Positions 54,974 to 64,000 of a stretch of 64,000 nucleotides of DNA are shown in pieces. Below the pieces are notes generated by a model, which was not told the DNA's origin, did not search any database, and was given only the letters and a program-made list of their open reading frames with translations. The position numbers and the translations under genes were made by a program. Origin of the DNA: Streptomyces buecherae (GTDB taxonomy: Bacteria; Actinomycetota; Actinomycetes; Streptomycetales; Streptomycetaceae). The stretch spans positions 434,001 through 498,000 of the forward strand of contig NZ_CP060404.1 of assembly GCF_014295035.1 (NCBI RefSeq). Direction: 5' to 3'. The stretch's first letter is position 1; every line of letters begins with the position of its first letter.

Positions 54974-57900
54974 ATGACGCACCTGCACGACATGTCAGCA
55001 CCCGCCGCCCCGTCGCCCTATCCCACGGTGACCCACCCGGCCCCACCGCCCGGCACCCCGCTGGCGGCGTTGTTCGCCGCGTGGGTGGAGCGCGCGCCGG
55101 ACGCGCCCGCGGTGACGGACGGGCGGCGCGACTGGTCCTACGCCGAGATCGACGCGTGGTCCGACAACCTGGCCCACGACCTCGCCGGGCGCGGGGTGCG
55201 CCCGGAGCGCGTGGTGGCGCTGGTGTTGCCCCGTTGCGTCGAACTCGTCGTCGCGGAGCTGGCGGTGGCGAAGGCGGGGGGCGCGTTCCTGCCGGTCGAC
55301 CCCGCCTATCCGGCCGAGCGGCGCGCGCTGATGCTGTCCGACGCGCGTCCGGTCGTGGTCATCGACGACCCGGCGCTGGTGCGGCCGGCCGAGAGGGGCG
55401 GACGGTCCCGGGGCGGCGTGCGGCCGTCCGCGCCGCCGGACCCCCGGCATCCCGCGTACGTCATCTTCACCTCGGGGTCCACCGGTGCGCCGAAGGGCGT
55501 CGTGGTGCCGCACGCCGGTCTCGCCGGGTTCGCGGCGGCGGCTGCCGCGCGGTACGAGGTGCGGCCGGGCGACCGGGTGTTGCAGTTCTCCTCCCCCAGC
55601 TTCGACGCCTCCGTACTGGAGCTGTGCTCCTCGCTCCTGGCGGGCGCGACCCTGGTGGTGCCGCCGGGCGGGCCGTGGCTGGGCGAGGAGTTAGCCGCCG
55701 TGCTGCGTGAGCACCGCGTGACCCACGCCCTGATACCGCCGGCCGCGCTCGCCACCCTGCCCGCCCCCGTCGGCGCGGAGGCCCTGCCCGACCTGCGGAC
55801 CCTGATCGTGGGTGCCGAGGCGTGCCCGGCCGAGCTGGTGGACCGCTGGGCCGGCGGCCGCCGGATGATCAACTCCTACGGTCCCACCGAGGCCACCGTC
55901 GTGGCCTCCTGGACCGGCCCGCTGGTGCCCGGCGGCGGCGCTCCCTCGATCGGCCAGCCGTTGCCGTACGCCGAGGCGCACGTCCTGGACGCGGCCATGC
56001 GACCGGTGCCGCCCGGCACCGAGGGCGAGTTGTACGTGGGCGGCGCCGGGGTGGCGCGCGGCTACCTGGGGCGCCCCGGTCTGACCGCGGCGCGCTTCGT
56101 CGCCGACCCCTACGGGCCTCCTGGCGCGCGCCTGTACCGCACCGGCGACCTGGCCCGCTGGAACGCCGACGGCGAGCTGGAGTTCGCCGGGCGGACGGAC
56201 CGCCAGGTCAAGCTGCGCGGGTTCCGCGTCGAGCCGGGCGAGATCGAGGCGGTGTTGGCCCGGCACCCCCGGGTCGGCGCAGCGGTGGTCACCGTGCGCG
56301 AGGACGAGCCGGGGCTGCGGCGCCTGGTCGGCTACGTCACCCCGGGCGACCCGGGCCGCCGGCCGTCGGCCGCGGAGGTGCGCACGGCGGCGGCCCGCAG
56401 CCTGCCCGCGCACATGGTGCCGTCGGCCGTCGTCGTCCTCGACGCCTTCCCGCTGACGGCCCACCACAAGATCGACACCGGGGCGCTGCCCGCGCCCGGC
56501 CCGTCCCAGGGCACCGGCGCGGACGGCGTTTCGCCCCGGACCGACGCCGAACGGGCCCTGGCGGACATCTGGTCCGAGGTGCTGCGGGTGCGCGAGGTGG
56601 GTGTCGCGGACGACTTCTTCGACCTCGGCGGTGACTCGGTGCTCGCCGCCCGCGTCCTGTCCCGGGTACGGGAGACCTTCGGCACCGCGACGACCATGCG
56701 GGAGTTGTTCGGGGCCCGGACGATCGCCGCGCTGGCGCCCCGGCTGGACCGGCCGGCCGATGAGGGGACGCCGGCCCCGATCACGCCGGCCCGCCGCGAC
56801 CGGGAACTGCCGCTGTCCGGGGCGCAGCGGCGGCTGTGGTTCCTGAACGACCTGACGGCCGGCGGCACCGAGTACAACACCGGTGTCGCCGTGCGCCTGA
56901 CCGGCCCGCTGGACACCGAGGCGCTGGGCCGGGCGCTGGACCGGCTCGCCGCCCGGCACGACGCGCTGCGCACCACGTTCGCCCTGGTGGACGGGCGGGC
57001 CGTGCAACGGGTGGACGGGCCGGCGACGCTGCCGTTGCGTACCACCGACCTCGGCGGACTTCCGGCCGGGCGTCGCGAGGCGGAGGCCGAGCGGCTGCTG
57101 GCCGAGGAGTTGAGCCGCCCGTACGACCTGGTGAACGGGCCGCTGACCCGCGCGCTGCTGGTGCGGCTTGACGCGGAGGCGCGGGTGCTGCTGCTCGCCC
57201 AGCACCACATCGTCACCGACGGCTGGTCGGTGGGGGTGCTGGTGCGGGAGTTGGCCGCGCTGTACGCGGCAGAGGCGGCCGGCGCCGACGCCGGGCTGCC
57301 CGAACCATCCCTCCAGTACCCGGACTTCGCGGTGTGGGAGCGGGAGCACGCCGATGCAGACGAGCACGCCGGCGCCCTCGCGTACTGGCGGGCCCACCTG
57401 GCCGGCTCGCAGCCGCTCGACCTGCCGACGGACCGGCCGCGCCCCGCGGTGCGCACCACGGCCGGCGCGGCGCACCGCCACGTGCTGCCCGCGGAGTTGG
57501 CGGACCGGCTGACCGGGCTGGCCCGCGCCCGGGGCGCGACCGTGTTCACGGTCTTCGCCGGCGCGGCCTCGGTGCTGTTCTCCCGCTGGAGCGGACAGCG
57601 CGACATCGCGATCGGCACCGTCACCAGCGGGCGCACCCGGCGCGAGCTGGAGGAGATGGCGGGCTTCTTCGTCAACACGCTGGTGCTGCGCACGGACGTG
57701 GACGGCTCGGCCTCCGTCAACCAGTACCTGGACACGGTCCGCGCGACGCTGCTGGACGCCTTCGGGCACGACGCGGTGCCGTTCGACCGCGTCGTGGAGG
57801 AACTGGCGCCGCGACGGGACGCCAGCCGTACCCCGCTGGTGCAGGCCCTGGTGGTGCAGCAGACGGCCCTGGACCACCCGCCGCTGGCCGCGGGGGTGCG

Positions 57901-60900
57901 GATCGAGGGATACCCGCTGCCGCGCCCGGCGGCGCGGTTCGACCTGGTGCTGGAGTTCACGCCGCGTCCCGACGGCTCCGTCGAGCTGACGGTGGAGTAC
58001 AACACCGACCTGTTCGACGCGCGGACCGTGGAGCGGCTGGGCCGCCAACTGCACCTGCTGCTGGACCGTATGGCCGAGGACCCGCGCCGCAGGCTGGCCG
58101 AGTTGCCACTGCTGAGCGAGCGCGAGCGGCGCACGATGCTCGACGACTGGAACACCCCGCACCGCGGCGGCCCGGATGCCACGCTGCCCGCGCTGCTTGA
58201 GGCCCAGGTCCGGCGGACCCCGGAGCGGGTCGCCGTCGTGTGTGGCACGGCCCGGCTGACCTACGCGGAGGTCGACGAGCGGGCCAACCGCCTCGCCCGG
58301 CTGCTGGTCGAGCGGGGCGTGGGGCCGGAGACGCTGGTGGGCCTGGCCCTGCCACGCTCGGCCGAGCTGGTGCCCGCGGTGTGGGCGGTGTTGAAGGCCG
58401 GCGCGGGCTATCTGCCGGTGGACCCGGGCTACCCGGGTGAGCGCGTCCGCTTCATGCTCGCCGACGCCCGGCCGGCCCTGGTGGTGGCCGTCCGGGAGAC
58501 CGTCGGCTGCCTACCGGAGGGCACGGAGTGCCTGGTTCTCGACGAGCCGGCGGTCGAGGCGGAGCTGGCCGGGCGGTCCCCGTCGGGCCTCACCGACGCC
58601 GAGCGCGTACGCCCGCTGGACTCGCTGCACCCCGCGTACGCCATCTACACCTCCGGCTCGACCGGGCGCCCGAAGGGCGTGCTGGTGGCCCACCGCGGCG
58701 TGGTGGACCTCGCGGCCTGGGCCAGGGACCGGTTCGGTGTCCAGGGGTTGACCGACGTGGTGGCCTCCACCTCGCTCAACTTCGACGTGTCCGTCTTCGA
58801 ACTGCTCTGCCCGCTGCTGTGCGGCGGGAGCGTCGTGCTGGTGGCCGACCTCACCGCGCTCGCCGAGGGCGCGGTGCCGGAGCGCGCCGGGCTGCTCAGC
58901 GGCGTGCCGTCGGCGCTGGCGCGGGCGTTGGACCGGGGCGCTGGGGTCGACGCCGGCACGGTGGTGCTCGCGGGCGAGGCGCTGCCGGCCCGGACGGTCC
59001 GGCAGATCCGGGAGGCCATGCCGGCGGCCCGGATCGCCAACATCTACGGGCCGACGGAGGCGACGGTGTACGCCACCGCGTGGTTCGCCGGCGACGAGCC
59101 GCCCCGGCAGGCCCCTCCGATCGGCCGGCCCGTCGCCCGGACGCGGGTGTACGTCCTGGACGGCGGCATGCGACCGCAACCGGTCGGCGTGGCGGGCGAG
59201 TTGTACATCGGCGGGGGCGGGGTCGCGCGCGGTTACCTGAACCGTCCCGGGCTGACCTCGGCCCGGTTCGTCCCCGACCCGTTCGCCGCTCCCGGTGACC
59301 GCATGTACCGCACCGGGGACCTGGCGCGGTGGACGGCCGACGGCGAGCTGGAGTACCTGGGCCGGACCGACCGGCAGGTGAAGGTGCGGGGGTTCCGCGT
59401 CGAGCTGGGCGAGGTCGAGGAGGCGCTACGGGGCTGCGCCGGAGTGGCCCGGGCAGCCGCCACCACCCAGGAGGGCGACGGCCACAAGCGGCTGGTCGGC
59501 TACGTGGTGCCCGAGCCGGGTGCGGAGCCGGTGCCCGGCGCCGTCCTGCGCGAGCTGGAGCGCGCCATGCCGCACTACATGGTGCCGCAGGCCGTCGTCG
59601 TCCTGCCGGAGCTGCCGCTGAACCCCAACGGCAAGCTCGACCGCGACCGGTTGCCCGCGCCGGACTGGACGTCGGCGGCCGGGGCGGACTACGAGGCCCC
59701 GCGCACCGCCACCGAGAAGGCGCTGGCCGCCGTGTGGGCGAACGTCCTGCGCGTGGAGCGGGTGGGCCTGAACGACAACTTCTTCCTGCTGGGCGGCGAC
59801 TCGATCCTCAGCATCCACGTGGTGGCCCAGGCCCGGCAGGCCGGGCTGACCGTCACCTCGCGCGACATCTACCAGCACCAGACGGTGGGCGCCCTGGCGC
59901 GCCGCGCGGACGCGGCGGAGCCGCCCGCCGCCCGCGCGCGGTCGGTGGCCGACGCCGTCGGCGAGGCGCCGCTGACGCCCATCCAGCACTGGCTGTTCGA
60001 GGCGGGCGGGGCGTGGGCCGGCCGGTTCGCGCAGACGCTGTCCATGGAGCTGGGCGACCCGGTGGACGCCGACGCGCTCCAGGCCGCCCTGGGCGACGTG
60101 TGCGCCCACCACGACGCGCTGCGCTCCCGGTTCACCCGCGACGACGACGGCGCCTGGCACCAGCACATCGGCCGGGACGCGCCCCCGGTCGTGCTGGGGC
60201 GGCACGCCGGGCCCGACGACGACGCCCCCCACCTGGGCCCGTTCGACCTCACCCGGGGGCCGTTGCTGCGGGCCGTGCTGCACGACCGGGGCCGGGACCG
60301 CCCGGCCGTGCTGCACCTGAGCGTGCACCACCTGGTGGTCGACGGGGTCTCCTGGAGCGTGCTGCTCGAGGACCTGGACCGGGCCTACCGCGCGCGGCGC
60401 GCCGGCACCCGCCCCGCGCTGCCGGCGAAGTCCTCCTCGGTACGGCACTGGGCGCTGCGGCTGACCGGCCACGCCTCGGCCGGGGGCTTCGACGACGAGC
60501 GGGCCTACTGGGCGGCGTCGGCGGACGGCGGCGATCCGGCGCTGCCCACCGACCTGGCCGGAACCGACACCTACGCGTCGGCCCGCTCCGTGACCGTACG
60601 GCTGGGCGCGCGGGAGACCGCCACGCTGCTGCACACCCTGCCCGCCGCGTACCGCACCCAGGTCAACGACGTGCTGCTGAGCGCGCTGGCCCGGGTGCTG
60701 GGCGAGTGGACCGGGCGCGACCGGGTGCCGGTGGACCTGGAGGGCCACGGGCGGGAGGAGCTGTTCGCCGACGCGGATCTCAGCCGCACGGTGGGCTGGT
60801 TCACCACCCGCTACCCGGTGGCGCTGAGCGCGCCGGCGGACGCGGACTGGGGCACCGTCGTGAAGTCGGTGAAGGAGCAGTTGCGCGCCGTGCCCGGGCG

Positions 60901-63900
60901 CGGTGTCGGCCACGGCGTGCACCGCTACCTGACCCGGGCGCCGGAGCTGCCCACCGGTCCCGCCGCCGGCATCAGCTTCAACTACCTGGGCCGGTTGGCG
61001 CTGCCCAGCGGCGAGGACGGCCTGTTCCGCGGCCCGTACCGGGAGCTGGCGCTGGACGCCGACCCGGCGGCGCCGCGACCGCACGCCCTGGAGGTCGTCG
61101 GCCGGCTGGACGGGGACGCGCTGGAGTTCACCTGGTTCTACTCGGCCGAGCTGCACCGCGAGGAGACCGTGGCGCGGCTGGCCGACGCCTACGCCGAGGC
61201 GCTGCGCGGCATCGCCGAGCACGGCGAGCGGCCCGGCGCCGGGGGCCGCACCCCGTCCGACTTCCCGCTGGCGGGGCTGGACCAACCGGCGGTGGACCGG
61301 GTAGTGGGTGACGGCGCGGGCGTGGAGGACGTCCACCCGCTCACCCCCACCCAGGCCGGGATGCTCTTCCACCGGCTGTCGCAGGACGCGGGGGGCGCCT
61401 ACTTCCAGCAGTTGACCTTCGTGCTGGACGGGGTGCCCGACCCGGACGTGCTGGCCGCCGCCTGGCAGCGGGTCGCTGACCGCACCCCGGTGCTGCGCTC
61501 GCGCGTGGTGTGGGAGGACGTGCCGGAGCCGCTGCTGGTGGTCGAGCGCCGGGCCGCGGTGCCGGTCGCCCGGCTCGACTGGAGCGAGCTGCCGGAGGAC
61601 GAGCGCACCGAGCGGCTGCGGGCGTTGCTCGACGAGGACCGGCGGCGCGGGGTCGACCCGCGCACCGCGCCGCTGCTGCGGCTGACGCTGGTGCGGCTGT
61701 CGGGGACCGAGGTGCGGGTGGTGTGGTCCTTCCACCACCTGATCCTGGACGGCTGGAGCCTGTTCCAGGTGCTCTCCGACGTCTTCGCCTGCCACGCCGC
61801 GCTGCGCGACGGCGCCGAGCCGGCCGCCGCGGTGCCCGAGCGCCGACCCTTCCGGGACTACGTCGCCTGGCTGCGGCAACGCGACGCGGCGGAGGCCGAA
61901 CGGCACTGGCGGGAGCGGTTGGCGGGGCTGACCGAGCCCACGGCGCTGCCGTACGACCGCGAGCCGAGAGAGGCGCACCGGGCCGAGTCCGGCGCGGCCG
62001 TACGGGTGGCGCTGACCGACGGGGCCACCCGCCGACTGGAGCGTCTGGCCAGGGACGCCGGGGTGACGGCGGGCACCGTGGTGCAGGCCGCCTGGGCGCT
62101 GCTGCTGGCCCGCCTCACGGGCCGCGACGAGGTCGTCTTCGGCACCACGGTCTCCGGGCGACCGCCGGAGCTGCCCGGCGTGGAGGCGATGAACGGCCTG
62201 TTCATCGCCACCCTGCCGACCCGGTTGGCCGTCCCCCGCGAGGGCACCCTGACGGACTGGCTGCGCCGGGTGCAGGAGGGGCAGAGCGAGGACCGGCGGT
62301 TCGACTTCCTCCCGCTGCCCCGGCTGCGCGCGCTGACCGGGCTCCCGGAGCGGGCCGCGCTGTTCGACAGCATCGTCGTGTTCGAGAACTACCCGGTGGA
62401 CGACGCCCTGGCCGCCGCGCACGGGCTGCGGCTGAGCGGGCTTGAGGGCATCGAGACCACCAACTACCCGCTGAGCCTGGTGGCCTATCCCGGCGCCCGG
62501 CTCGCGCTACGCGTGGGCTACGACGCGCGGTTGTTCGACGCCGGCACCGCCGAGCGGATCGGCGAGTACCTGACCGTGCTCCTGGACGGCATGGCCGAGG
62601 GCGCGGACCGCCCGCCGGCCCGGCTGTCGCCGCTCGGCGCGGACCGCCGCCGCCAGGTCGTCGAGGAGTGGAACGACACCCGCGCCCCCGTGCCCGAGAC
62701 CACGGTCACCGACCTGTTCGCGGCGCGGGCCCGGCGCACCCCGGACGCCGCCGCCCTCGACACCGGCGGCGCGGTGGTGACCTACCGCGAACTCGCCGAG
62801 CGCGCCGACGCGCTGGCGCGCCACCTGGTCACGCTCGGGGTGGGCCCGGAGCGGGCGGTCGGAGTGCTGATGGAGCGCTCCGCCGACGCGGTGGCCGCCC
62901 AGTTGGCGGTCGCCGGGGCGGGCGGCGCGTACGTGCCGCTGGACGGCCGGGCGCCGCGCGAGCGGCTGCGGCGGATGCTGGACGACGCCGCCGTGGCGCT
63001 GGTGCTCACCGACGCCGTCTGGCGGGAGACCGCCGAGGCGGTGGCCCCGGACGGGCGGGTGCTCGCGGTGGACGGCGAGGCGCCGCCGGGCGGGCCCGAC
63101 GCGGTCCCGCTGCCCGTGGCGCACCCGGACAACGTGTTCTGCCTGATGTTCACCTCGGGCTCCACGGGCCGCCCCAAGGGGGTCGCGGTACGCCACCGGG
63201 ACGTGGTGGCCCTCGCGTCGGACCGGGCCTTCGCCGGGCACGACCGGGTGCTGGTGCACTCCCCGCAGGCGTTCGACGCGGCCACGTACGAGCTGTGGGT
63301 GCCGCTGCTGCGCGGCGGCTGCGCCGTGCTGGCGCCACCCGGCGAGGTGGAGGCCGCGACGGTGCGCCGGGCGATATCCGAGCGGGGCGTGGGCTGCCTG
63401 TGGCTGACGGCGGGTCTCTTCCGGCTGCTGGCGCAGGAGGAGCCGGACTGCCTGCGGGGCGCGCGGGAGGTGTGGACCGGGGGTGACGTGGTGCCCTCCG
63501 GCGCGGTGCGCGCGGTGCTCGACGCGTGCCCCGGCATCACCGTGGTCGACGGCTACGGCCCGACCGAGACCACCACGTTCGCCACCCGGCGGATCTTCCG
63601 CGGCGGCGACCGGCTGCCCGCCGCGCTGCCCATCGGCCGGCCGCTGGACAACACGCGCGTGTACGTCCTGGACGAGGCCCTCGAGCCGCTGCCGCCCGGC
63701 GTCCCCGGCGAGTTGTACATCGCCGGCGCGGGGCTGGCCCGCGGCTACGCCGGCCGGGCCGGGGCGACGGCGCTGCGGTACGTGGCGGACCCGTTCGGGC
63801 CGCCCGGCAGCCGCATGTACCGCACCGGCGACCTGGTGCGCTGGAGCGGCGACGGCGAACTGCTCTTCGCGGGCCGCGCCGACGACCAGATCAAGGTCCG

Positions 63901-64000
63901 GGGATTCCGGGTCGAGCCCGCCGAGATCGAGGCGGTGCTGGCCCGGCACCCGGCGGTCGCCGAGGCGGTGGTCGTGGCGCGCGCCGAGACCGGACCGGCC
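54974..64000 (+). CDS. Nonribosomal peptide synthetase, A-PCP-C-A-PCP-E-C-A..., 3' truncated by the window
   Basis: From ATG 54974 (GAGAAGGA seven to eight bases upstream) the frame stays open to the window end, 3009 codons. A1 about 25-510 ([25 protein letters not shown]); PCP1 Ser555 in LGGDSV; C1 about 600-1040 with HHIVTDGWS (second His 745); A2 about 1070-1570 ([30 protein letters not shown]); PCP2 Ser1610 in LGGDSI; epimerisation domain about 1640-2100 with [16 protein letters not shown] and [12 protein letters not shown]2 about 2110-2550 with HHLILDGWS, expected D-accepting; A3 from about 2575, incomplete. Starting with A makes this the initiation subunit. Pocket residues by hand alignment: A1 D-A-L-L-I-G-S-V-V, A2 D-V-F-S-V-A-I-V-Y, A3 D-A-Y-L-W-G-G-T-F (Val-like ending GGTF). 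No MbtH gene seen. Confidence 0.93.
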   Translation, partial: MTHLHDMSAPAAPSPYPTVTHPAPPPGTPLAALFAAWVERAPDAPAVTDGRRDWSYAEIDAWSDNLAHDLAGRGVRPERVVALVLPRCVELVVAELAVAKAGGAFLPVDPAYPAERRALMLSDARPVVVIDDPALVRPAERGGRSRGGVRPSAPPDPRHPAYVIFTSGSTGAPKGVVVPHAGLAGFAAAAAARYEVRPGDRVLQFSSPSFDASVLELCSSLLAGATLVVPPGGPWLGEELAAVLREHRVTHALIPPAALATLPAPVGAEALPDLRTLIVGAEACPAELVDRWAGGRRMINSYGPTEATVVASWTGPLVPGGGAPSIGQPLPYAEAHVLDAAMRPVPPGTEGELYVGGAGVARGYLGRPGLTAARFVADPYGPPGARLYRTGDLARWNADGELEFAGRTDRQVKLRGFRVEPGEIEAVLARHPRVGAAVVTVREDEPGLRRLVGYVTPGDPGRRPSAAEVRTAAARSLPAHMVPSAVVVLDAFPLTAHHKIDTGALPAPGPSQGTGADGVSPRTDAERALADIWSEVLRVREVGVADDFFDLGGDSVLAARVLSRVRETFGTATTMRELFGARTIAALAPRLDRPADEGTPAPITPARRDRELPLSGAQRRLWFLNDLTAGGTEYNTGVAVRLTGPLDTEALGRALDRLAARHDALRTTFALVDGRAVQRVDGPATLPLRTTDLGGLPAGRREAEAERLLAEELSRPYDLVNGPLTRALLVRLDAEARVLLLAQHHIVTDGWSVGVLVRELAALYAAEAAGADAGLPEPSLQYPDFAVWEREHADADEHAGALAYWRAHLAGSQPLDLPTDRPRPAVRTTAGAAHRHVLPAELADRLTGLARARGATVFTVFAGAASVLFSRWSGQRDIAIGTVTSGRTRRELEEMAGFFVNTLVLRTDVDGSASVNQYLDTVRATLLDAFGHDAVPFDRVVEELAPRRDASRTPLVQALVVQQTALDHPPLAAGVRIEGYPLPRPAARFDLVLEFTPRPDGSVELTVEYNTDLFDARTVERLGRQLHLLLDRMAEDPRRRLAELPLLSERERRTMLDDWNTPHRGGPDATLPALLEAQVRRTPERVAVVCGTARLTYAEVDERANRLARLLVERGVGPETLVGLALPRSAELVPAVWAVLKAGAGYLPVDPGYPGERVRFMLADARPALVVAVRETVGCLPEGTECLVLDEPAVEAELAGRSPSGLTDAERVRPLDSLHPAYAIYTSGSTGRPKGVLVAHRGVVDLAAWARDRFGVQGLTDVVASTSLNFDVSVFELLCPLLCGGSVVLVADLTALAEGAVPERAGLLSGVPSALARALDRGAGVDAGTVVLAGEALPARTVRQIREAMPAARIANIYGPTEATVYATAWFAGDEPPRQAPPIGRPVARTRVYVLDGGMRPQPVGVAGELYIGGGGVARGYLNRPGLTSARFVPDPFAAPGDRMYRTGDLARWTADGELEYLGRTDRQVKVRGFRVELGEVEEALRGCAGVARAAATTQEGDGHKRLVGYVVPEPGAEPVPGAVLRELERAMPHYMVPQAVVVLPELPLNPNGKLDRDRLPAPDWTSAAGADYEAPRTATEKALAAVWANVLRVERVGLNDNFFLLGGDSILSIHVVAQARQAGLTVTSRDIYQHQTVGALARRADAAEPPAARARSVADAVGEAPLTPIQHWLFEAGGAWAGRFAQTLSMELGDPVDADALQAALGDVCAHHDALRSRFTRDDDGAWHQHIGRDAPPVVLGRHAGPDDDAPHLGPFDLTRGPLLRAVLHDRGRDRPAVLHLSVHHLVVDGVSWSVLLEDLDRAYRARRAGTRPALPAKSSSVRHWALRLTGHASAGGFDDERAYWAASADGGDPALPTDLAGTDTYASARSVTVRLGARETATLLHTLPAAYRTQVNDVLLSALARVLGEWTGRDRVPVDLEGHGREELFADADLSRTVGWFTTRYPVALSAPADADWGTVVKSVKEQLRAVPGRGVGHGVHRYLTRAPELPTGPAAGISFNYLGRLALPSGEDGLFRGPYRELALDADPAAPRPHALEVVGRLDGDALEFTWFYSAELHREETVARLADAYAEALRGIAEHGERPGAGGRTPSDFPLAGLDQPAVDRVVGDGAGVEDVHPLTPTQAGMLFHRLSQDAGGAYFQQLTFVLDGVPDPDVLAAAWQRVADRTPVLRSRVVWEDVPEPLLVVERRAAVPVARLDWSELPEDERTERLRALLDEDRRRGVDPRTAPLLRLTLVRLSGTEVRVVWSFHHLILDGWSLFQVLSDVFACHAALRDGAEPAAAVPERRPFRDYVAWLRQRDAAEAERHWRERLAGLTEPTALPYDREPREAHRAESGAAVRVALTDGATRRLERLARDAGVTAGTVVQAAWALLLARLTGRDEVVFGTTVSGRPPELPGVEAMNGLFIATLPTRLAVPREGTLTDWLRRVQEGQSEDRRFDFLPLPRLRALTGLPERAALFDSIVVFENYPVDDALAAAHGLRLSGLEGIETTNYPLSLVAYPGARLALRVGYDARLFDAGTAERIGEYLTVLLDGMAEGADRPPARLSPLGADRRRQVVEEWNDTRAPVPETTVTDLFAARARRTPDAAALDTGGAVVTYRELAERADALARHLVTLGVGPERAVGVLMERSADAVAAQLAVAGAGGAYVPLDGRAPRERLRRMLDDAAVALVLTDAVWRETAEAVAPDGRVLAVDGEAPPGGPDAVPLPVAHPDNVFCLMFTSGSTGRPKGVAVRHRDVVALASDRAFAGHDRVLVHSPQAFDAATYELWVPLLRGGCAVLAPPGEVEAATVRRAISERGVGCLWLTAGLFRLLAQEEPDCLRGAREVWTGGDVVPSGAVRAVLDACPGITVVDGYGPTETTTFATRRIFRGGDRLPAALPIGRPLDNTRVYVLDEALEPLPPGVPGELYIAGAGLARGYAGRAGATALRYVADPFGPPGSRMYRTGDLVRWSGDGELLFAGRADDQIKVRGFRVEPAEIEAVLARHPAVAEAVVVARAETGPA

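Noticed and set aside
1..64000. tRNA, rRNA, CRISPR arrays, riboswitches or replication origins
   Set aside because: I saw no T-arm-like GGTTCGAATC motifs, no regularly spaced repeats and no rRNA-like sequence. A covariance-model scan was not possible here.

Overview
The window is high-GC actinobacterial DNA and is most likely chromosomal Streptomyces. Support for this includes GTG/TTG starts, GTGA stop/start overlaps, an isorenieratene-type carotenoid cluster, a large modular PKS and NRPS, HipA/DUF3037 and MmyB-like regulator pairs, and Streptomyces-like Ung and UppP. I see no rRNA, tRNA or CRISPR array. The mix of core genes, accessory metabolic genes and decayed gene fragments suggests a chromosome arm.

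Region 1 (1-15.6 kb) is mostly housekeeping and accessory genes. It holds a DedA/TVP38 membrane protein (cut by the window edge), uppP, a DUF1992 protein, a CaiB/BaiF CoA-transferase and apolipoprotein N-acyltransferase. A Gfo/Idh/MocA oxidoreductase, a DinB-like protein with a perfect palindrome over its start, ung, a two-gene SDR/FabG operon with a readable promoter and operator, a HipA-DUF3037 pair, an integrase remnant, a secreted beta-propeller and a CPA-type antiporter follow.

Region 2 (15.9-25 kb) is a carotenoid cluster made of two convergent operons. The plus operon is crtE-crtI-crtB-Rieske oxygenase. The minus operon is FAD oxidoreductase, 36-codon micro-ORF, crtY, 42-codon micro-ORF, crtU. 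Every junction in the minus operon is a 4-bp ATGA or GTGA overlap. The micro-ORF between crtY and crtU sits where related clusters carry the methyltransferase crtT and looks like a deletion scar that kept translational coupling.

Region 3 (25.5-43 kb) holds a DUF1622 membrane pair, carbonic anhydrase, and a single giant iterative-type PKS (KS-AT-DH-MT-psiKR-ER-KR-ACP, no thioesterase). The PKS is divergent from a thioester-reductase-like SDR. Downstream are gene scars (trpD and PQQ-propeller fragments, an IS5-type transposase remnant), a small secreted Cys-rich protein, a tautomerase, an SDR divergent from an MmyB-like regulator, and a TetR regulator with a clear 23-bp operator coupled to a DUF6463 membrane protein.

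Region 4 (43.5-50 kb) is dominated by a 1574-residue secreted protein. It fuses a CdtB-like (cytolethal distending toxin B) nuclease, an SGNH domain that has lost its catalytic serine, five FG-GAP/VCBS calcium-type repeats, a GH18 chitinase and a C-terminal chitin-binding module. This is the most unusual object in the window. A HAD hydrolase and a flavin reductase follow.

Region 5 (50-64 kb) is a roughly 1.9 kb largely non-coding, partly lower-GC stretch followed by a nonribosomal peptide operon: a P450, a penicillin-binding-protein-type serine hydrolase with the hallmarks of a stand-alone SurE-type macrocyclising thioesterase, and an NRPS (A-PCP-C-A-PCP-E-C-A...) that runs off the window end.
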